Origin: Leucogyrophana mollusca
Lineage: Eukaryota > Basidiomycota > Agaricomycetes > Boletales
Direction: 5' to 3'
NCBI GenBank assembly: GCA_021014945.1
Contig: MU266589.1
Location: 1 to 36,801 of the forward strand
DNA: 36,801 nt
Part shown: positions 31,692 through 36,801 of the stretch, in pieces
Layout of the letters: each line of letters begins with the position of its first letter
Position numbering within the stretch: the stretch's first letter is position 1
The notes under the pieces: generated by a model
Told to the model about the DNA's origin: nothing
Database searches by the model: none
Seen by the model: only the letters and a program-made list of their open reading frames with translations
Made by a program: the position numbers and the translations under genes

Positions 31692-33037
31692 CCATGTCTT
31701 CTTGTTTAGGATCATAACCAAGAACCACAGATAAAAACACTTTCAAGTACATATTGAAGAACTTCGCTGCGATGGCAGGATTCTTTGCAACTAATATAGA
31801 CTGTGTCCAGTAATCAGGAACTTCACTAGGAAGCATATTATCGATGTTGATTTCCGAGCCACTAAGGAACTTCACAAGTGGGTTGTAAACATCTGCAGGA
31901 TTGATTGTGATGTAGAAACTAGGCAAACCACGATTGAAATTCAAGCCACGTATCTCGTTATGCATCACTGTTCGTGCAGCCAACGATCCCGGCACATGTG
32001 ACGTAACAGCATTAACTTGCTTTAACAAGTCCTGTACTTTACACTCTTCTGGTGGATAGGCGGTACCGAAATCTCCCTTTTTAACCCTCTCTGTCAGCGT
32101 GTGCACAGCTGTAGGCAACACAGTAGCAAAATCTGCGGCCACTGCATCAAACGAATCTCAATTAACCTTAAGACTTGAATGGAGCAACAATGCACGTCGT
32201 TGGAGCATGTTGAAAGTGGTAAACAAGAATGAGTAATGTTCTTGGAATCTGTGATTGTTGAGGTTAAACAAGTGCCTAACATGTCTTTTCATTGATAATC
32301 TTGCAGATCTCGCAGGGTGTTCAAACCCTCCCAATCCAAATGGATACAACGTGGGATAAACCATAGGGAATAGGGAGGGATTGAAGAATTCATTGGCAGG
32401 CAAACTTCCATGAGGTATTTCAACATAACCTCCTCCACCTCCTTTAATATGCCTTAGTGAGGCCGCCTTTAATTGATTTGATGGAGTGTTACCATAAATG
32501 TCTGTTATTACAATGTTTTGGAAGGCAACCTTCTCAGAGTCTCACATTTTAGGGTGTGGAGTGCTGCCTGCCATAGCCTCACAAGTGTCATATCTCAAAG
32601 TCAATGTGTCATCTACCTCACTTGCCATCACATGTTCTACATGTACTGGTATGATCTGTTCATTCTCTAAATCATTTGACATCGCATGATTGATCTTAAT
32701 ATCTTTGTAGTACCGATTGTGCGTTTTCAGCCAAGCAAGTGCCACACACACCTTCTTTTTCCTAACCACAAGTGGTCGAGCATTAGTTCACAGCCATTCT
32801 GCCATGGGGGGCACTGATCCCACAAACAAAACACACATTGGTGTTACGATGTCCTCCAAAGACGGCAGCAACATTTCAGCTAGGTCAGAAGGTTGTTGTG
32901 GGTACACTATAACATGTCCTTTCATGCCGCACTGCACATTCAGGAGCAAAGCATTATTTGTTTCCTCTCTCAGCTGAATAATCCAAGATTTGGCTCGGCA
33001 CCTGGCAATCATGGCTTCCTCAACTACAGTAAGTTCT
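31692..33037 (-). pseudogene. Helitron N-region (DUF6570-like) and first half of Rep
   Basis: Reads LTVVEEAMIARCRAKSWIIQ, KGHVIVYPQQPSDLAEMLLP and CVALAWLKTHNRYYKDI, the conserved region before Rep in basidiomycete Helitrons (often annotated DUF6570). Rep follows: FFNPSLFPMVYPTLYPFGLG, RHLFNLNNHRFQEHYSFLFT, HNEIRGLNFNRGLPSFYITI with NPADVYNPLVKFLSG, and FLSVVLGYDPKQED. Three UGAs interrupt the frame (32788-32790, 32542-32544, 32158-32160), each where CGA would fit. Without them the frame is open throughout, so this was a functional gene not very long ago. Confidence 0.88.
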
Positions 33038-33662
33038 TGTCATATCCCGTGCATATGCGCACATCTCTGGTCCTCCGTCTTCGTCTCTGGTCCTCCAACT
33101 TGTAACATTTCCTCCATATGTTTTCTTATTGTCTATTTCCTTATATGATATGCTCTGCCTCTGTACTACTTATTGTCTCTATTGTTCTGCATGACAGCTG
33201 TCAATCTTTTGTTTTGACTTAACAATAATCTGCATTTCCTCTGAGCTCCAGCTCCATTCCTCTATGCTCCACTGACATGTTCTTTTGTTATACGATTTAT
33301 ACTATACTCAGTTTGTGTTAGTTATCCACATCTTGCTCCGGTACACTTGTAGTATAAAAGCCTGTACTTTACATCATTTGTACTCAGTTTGAATATCAAC
33401 TAAGTTGACTCTCCTGCTCATCCTCCATACCTCCACATGTTCCGATCTCCAGACACAACTCCACCCTCTGTCTCTCAATACTTTGCATTACTCTCTCCAT
33501 ACTCTTTTGATCTCCACCTCTCCGAAATATTGGGACCAAGTCCGCAGAAGGGCGCAGTGTATTAACTGAAGCCAAGTCCCTTCCGTCTTTGTTATATCAT
33601 TAAGCTTACTTCATTGCGATCTCCGGAGCTAGCTCCGGAACCTTGGAATCGTGTACTTGACA
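33038..33662 (+). mobile_element. Solo LTR2 in the Helitron
   Basis: A 625-bp LTR from TGTCATATCCCGTGCATATG to GTGTACTTGACA. The 5-bp duplication GTTCT (33033-33037 and 33663-33667) is perfect. A TATA box (TATAAAA, 33353-33359) gives a plus sense. Removing it restores the Helitron frame (DELKE to LTVVEE). Confidence 0.92.
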
Positions 33663-34178
33663 GTTCTTTGAGCTCATCCGGAACGTCACCAAGGTAATTG
33701 TGATTCACCAATGAAAGCAGAGGTGTTTTGCCTTTGGTTATGGATTGTTTGTTGTGCAAGTGATTTTCACTGCAGGAGGCACACACAAAGGTAGACATTG
33801 CCTCACTCAAAGTCTCTTGCCAGAACATACTCAATATCTTGTTTTCAAGTGTTGGCAGTACTATTTGAGGCCACAATCTCCGAAGATCCTCCCTCACATG
33901 GTCTGTCTGTGTGAACTGTTCCAAATTATCGAGGCATCGTACAGTGGCTCCCTTGCCTTGTGTCAAGGTTGTGATGTGCGTCTTAAGGAGTCTTCGCAGC
34001 TTGTTCAACTTAGCATCAACGGGGTAGGAAACATTGTGTATGTTCAACAAGCACCTCAAATGTACCAGTTTCACATCTATGAGGGCCTCATTGAGTAGTT
34101 TGATCTGTAACTTGTGCACCTGACTTTCCACAGTGCCAACGGCTGACTGTATTTCCTGTTCACAAACAACAGTGCTAC
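33663..34178 (-). pseudogene. Helitron N-terminal segment with SAP-like helix repeat
   Basis: Reads CEQEIQSAVGTVESQVHKL, then LVHLRCLLNIHNVSYPVDAK and LNKLRRLLKTHI, a short helix-turn-helix-like unit. TDHVREDLRRLWPQIVLPTL, FVCASCSENHLHNKQ (possible zinc pair) and LLSLVNHNYLGDVPDELKEL follow. The frame is open throughout. It connects in frame to 31692-33037 on the C-terminal side and to 34938-35275 on the N-terminal side when the LTRs are taken out. Confidence 0.75.
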
Positions 34179-34937
34179 TGTCAAATCCGGTTCCTCCAGT
34201 ACTTTCCAGGGAACTCTGGACTGGGAGTAAGCGTAGGGACTTAGAGTATTTAGGGACAAACTGTTTCCGGAGTTGGAATGGAACCTTTGGCTTCAGTGTA
34301 TGTGCTGCACCCTTGTCCAAGGTCAGTTCCAGATTTCGGAGGAGTGGGAGGGAAGTCGGAGACTTAAGGATAACACAAGGATAAGAGGAATCTTAATGAA
34401 AGATTCCAGAGAGAATAATTGGAGGAGTAGAGACTTAGAGGCGGAAAGAACAGGAGGTGATTTAATTGATATTTGAACTGAGGAATAGGAACATACATCG
34501 AAGCAGTATTTATACTACGGAGTCGGGCTATGCTACGGAGTATGGTAACCGGAAACCGGTGCAATGAGAACAATAAGAAAACAACTAAAGGAATAGCTCC
34601 GGAGTACGGAGTACGGAGTGGGTCCGGAGAACGGAGGAGGCTATGTACATAGGATTAGTGTGACAGACGGAGGATAAATGATAAGGTTAATATGGAGGCT
34701 AACAAAAGGCAATGCATAATAAAATGGAAACTATAAGTGACAACATACTGACAGATCCGACAAGGCGGTGTTCGGTCCGAGGGACCGGCGGAGAGTCTGG
34801 AGGACCAGAGGTGGAGTGACAAGTCTGAAAAACATTAAGTCCAACATATGTTAGACGGAGGGCTCGGAGGTGTACGGAAAGGGGCGGAAGAGAACCGGAA
34901 TGGGATATACAGGCACGTGGCTGCACGGGATATGACA
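34179..34937 (-). mobile_element. Solo LTR1 in the Helitron
   Basis: A 759-bp LTR1, plus-strand TGTCAAATCCGGTTCCTCC to GGGATATGACA. The 5-bp duplication GCTAC (34174-34178 and 34938-34942) is perfect. Its removal joins EDATGCS to TVVCEQE in frame. Confidence 0.92.
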
Positions 34938-35275
34938 GCTACAGCCAGTGGCATCCTCGTGAGAGCATCTCACACACTGGCTAGTCAACATGTGATTAAT
35001 CAACACATTCAACATGTCCTCTTTCTTGCTGGTCAGTTGTAAACAATGAAGTGATCCAAGACCAAGCAAAGACACCTTTGGCAAATGCTCTATATTCTTG
35101 AGTACATACTCTTTGCTATTGTTGACCACTGCCTGTGGGCGGTTCTTGAAAGCTTTTAAAGCCAAGCGAGCCCGCTGTCAAACGCACATCTTTGGAGTCA
35201 GCTTGACAGAACTGACAGATCACGTGGCCAAATACAACTGTTGTGCTGTTGGTTGGGAACTGTTCAATAACAAAT
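34938..35275 (-). pseudogene. Helitron N-terminal segment, second helix repeat
   Basis: Reads ALKAFKNRPQAVVNNSKEYV, LPKVSLLGLGSLHCLQLTSK and MLNVLINHMLTSQCVRCSHE. The unit LxSLHCL..KKEDMLxxLINHxL resembles those at about 36060 and 34030. UGA codons near 35182 and 35220 interrupt upstream sequence. LTR2 separates it from the next segment at 35276. Confidence 0.6.
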
Positions 35276-35906
35276 TGTCAAGTACGTGATTCCGGGGTTC
35301 CGGAGCTAGCTCCGGAGATCACAATGGAGTAAGCTAAAAGATATAACGAGGACGGAAGGGACTTGGCTTCAGTTAGTACACTGCGCCCTTCTGCGGACTT
35401 GGTCCCAGTATTTTGGAAAGATCGGAGAGTGAGGGAATAAGGGAAGATTAATGCAAGGTTAATGAAGGAGACAGAGGGCGGAGTTGTGTCCGGAGATCGG
35501 AACATGCGGAGGTACGGAGGTTGAGCAGGAGAATCAACTTAGTTGATATTCGAACTGAGTACAAACGATGTGAAGTACAGGCTTTTATACTACAAGTAAA
35601 ACGGAGCAAGATGTGGATAACTAACACAAAGTAAGTATAGTATAAATCATATAACAAAAAAGACATGTCAGTGGAGCAAAGAGGAATGGAGCTGGAGCTC
35701 GGAGGGAATGGAGACTATTGTTAGGTTGAAACAATAAGTTGACAGCTGTCATAGAGAACAATAAAAACAATAAGTAGTACAAGAGCAGAGTATATCGTAT
35801 AAGGAAACAAACAATAGGAGAACATATGGAGGAAGTATTACAAGGTCGGAGGACCGGAGATGAAGGCAGAGGACCGGAGATGTGCACGTGCGCACGGGAT
35901 ATGACA
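35276..35906 (-). mobile_element. Solo LTR2 in the Helitron
   Basis: A 631-bp LTR2, plus-strand TGTCAAGTACGTGATTCC to GGGATATGACA. The 5-bp duplication CAAAT (35271-35275 and 35907-35911) is perfect. Opposite orientation to the LTR2 at 33038. Confidence 0.92.
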
Positions 35907-36640
35907 CAAATCCACCACATTGTCAGATATCTGTCAAGCACTCAATCCTCACGACACTTCACAACATGCCGTTCCATCACAGGGTGTACCAACGTGGCCA
36001 TCAGATATAAAATCAGTGCAGCCTCCAGTTAGGAAATGGTACAATAGCATCTGTAAATTATTGTCTGCTGATGAAACAGCTTGCAGCCCATGGCACCCTA
36101 TTGAATGTATTAACTGTGCACTGTAAAAAAAAGGGTGACCTAACACCTGTTGACTGACCTCCACAAAACACATCACACAGAATTTCCCCAGAAAATGTGC
36201 ACACATCAAGCCCCTCATCAGTCAGTGGTTGATGTGAGCTTCCAATTGTCAAATCACCCACATGGGCATTGCAGTTTGCAGACTCTCGACAAACGTCACT
36301 GAGATCCAGATCATCTTGGTGCAGTAAACATCTAAACACCCCAATAAACAAACACAGTGCTCACCCAGATCATACTCACTGCACTCAGATGTGAAAACAG
36401 GACAAGCATCCACATTATAGGCTCGCCACAAGCCTATCCAGTTCATGCTGATCACAATGTCGACTCCAAGGTGACCGGTGAGTTCAAATCTTGCATGAGC
36501 ATTGAGGGGTTGGCCCCCATAGTCTGAAGCGACCACAGCAACCACTGCGTTGTCGACGATATTCACGCTGGACTGCTTTGTGAACTCCTCGGAAATGAAA
36601 CTAGTAGGTTCAGTTTCATCATACGAGGCACACACTGATG
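35907..36640 (-). pseudogene. Helitron N-terminal or upstream coding segment
   Basis: Minus-strand pieces read MASVCASYDETEPTSFISEE, NAVVAVVASDYGGQPLNAHA, ELTGHLGVDIVISMNWIGLW and, after a probable intron near 36370-36300, DLTIGSSHQPLTDEGLDVCT. Another frame then reads AQLIHSIGCHGLQAVSSADN with LLYHFLTGGC, which resembles the helix unit in the next two segments. I do not recognise the GVDIVISMNW domain. It may be an independent gene fused to, or simply upstream of, the Helitron. Exon structure is unresolved. Confidence 0.45.
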
Positions 36641-36752
36641 CCATCAAACAAGGTGAATGGCATAATAGAGAATATGTTGGGGGGGAAAGACAAAACTCAC
36701 AAGGACACAGAGGCCTCACCGGCGGATAAGGCAGGCTTATACATGGACCCGG

Positions 36753-36801
36753 TGTCACGCACCAAAAGTGTTTGGTAGCGAGAACATGGATTATTGACGA
36801 A
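36753..36801 (+). mobile_element. LTR5 start, running off the window
   Basis: TGTCACGCACCAAAAGTG and the next 30 bases match the sense start of LTR5 at 31691 (minus strand) with only a few transitions. The upstream sequence (TGGACCCGG) is unrelated, so 36753 is a true terminus. Confidence 0.75.

Larger units (their letters stand above)
29033..36640 (-). mobile_element. Helitron remnant carrying four direct LTR insertions
   Basis: A minus-strand Helitron gene is spread over five segments: 35907-36640, 34938-35275, 33663-34178, 31692-33037 and 29033-29306. Intervening solo LTRs (35276-35906, 34179-34937, 33038-33662, 29311-31691) each carry matching target duplications. Its 3' part, including the PIF1 helicase, is absent because the Rep domain is cut at 29033. 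Neither the 5'-TC nor the 3'-CTRR end of the Helitron is visible. Confidence 0.8.

Noticed and set aside
36753..36801. RTWIIDE reading as a PIF1 helicase Walker B motif
   Set aside because: The same 49 bases occur at the LTR5 terminus (31643-31691, opposite strand), start with TGTCA and lie next to a target duplication. They are an LTR end, and the motif is accidental.

Overview
The window looks like a repeat-dominated segment of a basidiomycete (probably Agaricomycete) nuclear genome. Evidence: a multi-exon Plavaka-type DNA transposon with short fungal introns, a Helitron with a basidiomycete-style Rep protein, Ty1/copia and Ty3/gypsy pol fragments, and several solo LTR families that begin TGTCA and end TGACA. 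The species is not identified. I see no convincing intact host gene, no tRNA or rRNA, and no prokaryotic feature. Nearly every coding region is decayed, and most internal stops are UGA in places where CGA fits (CpG-to-TpG decay). I name the repeat families myself: LTR1 (about 0.75 kb, apparently the LTR of a copia element), LTR2 (about 0.63 kb), LTR5 (about 1.63 kb) and Repeat-3 (about 1.7-1.8 kb, LTR-like).

Layout, left part. 1-2361 is Repeat-3 copy A with a solo LTR1 inside it. 2480-7240 holds three old unidentified genes in decay plus an LTR1 fragment. 7265-16560 is a copia element (LTR1 3' end, gag, protease, GAG-pre-integrase, integrase C-terminus). It was split by a CTATAG-rich stretch and by a complete Plavaka element (8167-14557) with terminal inverted repeats, a transposase gene on the minus strand and a divergent companion gene on the plus strand.

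Middle part. 17003-18260 is minisatellite and unassigned sequence. 18262-21623 is a decayed reverse-transcriptase/RNase H element of a basidiomycete DIRS-like type, split by Repeat-3 copy B. 21624-23096 is a stack of LTR2, LTR1 and LTR2. 23160-25967 is a zinc-cysteine hypothetical gene split by Repeat-3 copy C, which is inverted relative to A and B. 26060-26842 is a gypsy integrase fragment, followed by LTR1 and LTR5 pieces.

Right part. 29033-36640 is a Helitron N-terminal/Rep gene on the minus strand. Four solo LTRs interrupt it directly (LTR2, LTR1, LTR2, LTR5), and a further LTR1 sits inside the LTR5. Target-site duplications are visible for all five, and removing the insert visibly rejoins the Rep reading frame for LTR1, one LTR2 and LTR5. 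The window ends a few bases into another LTR5 copy.

The elements do not form a pathway. What they record is an ordered history of insertions, LTR-LTR recombination (solo LTRs) and CpG decay. The most unusual gene content is the companion protein inside the Plavaka TIRs.
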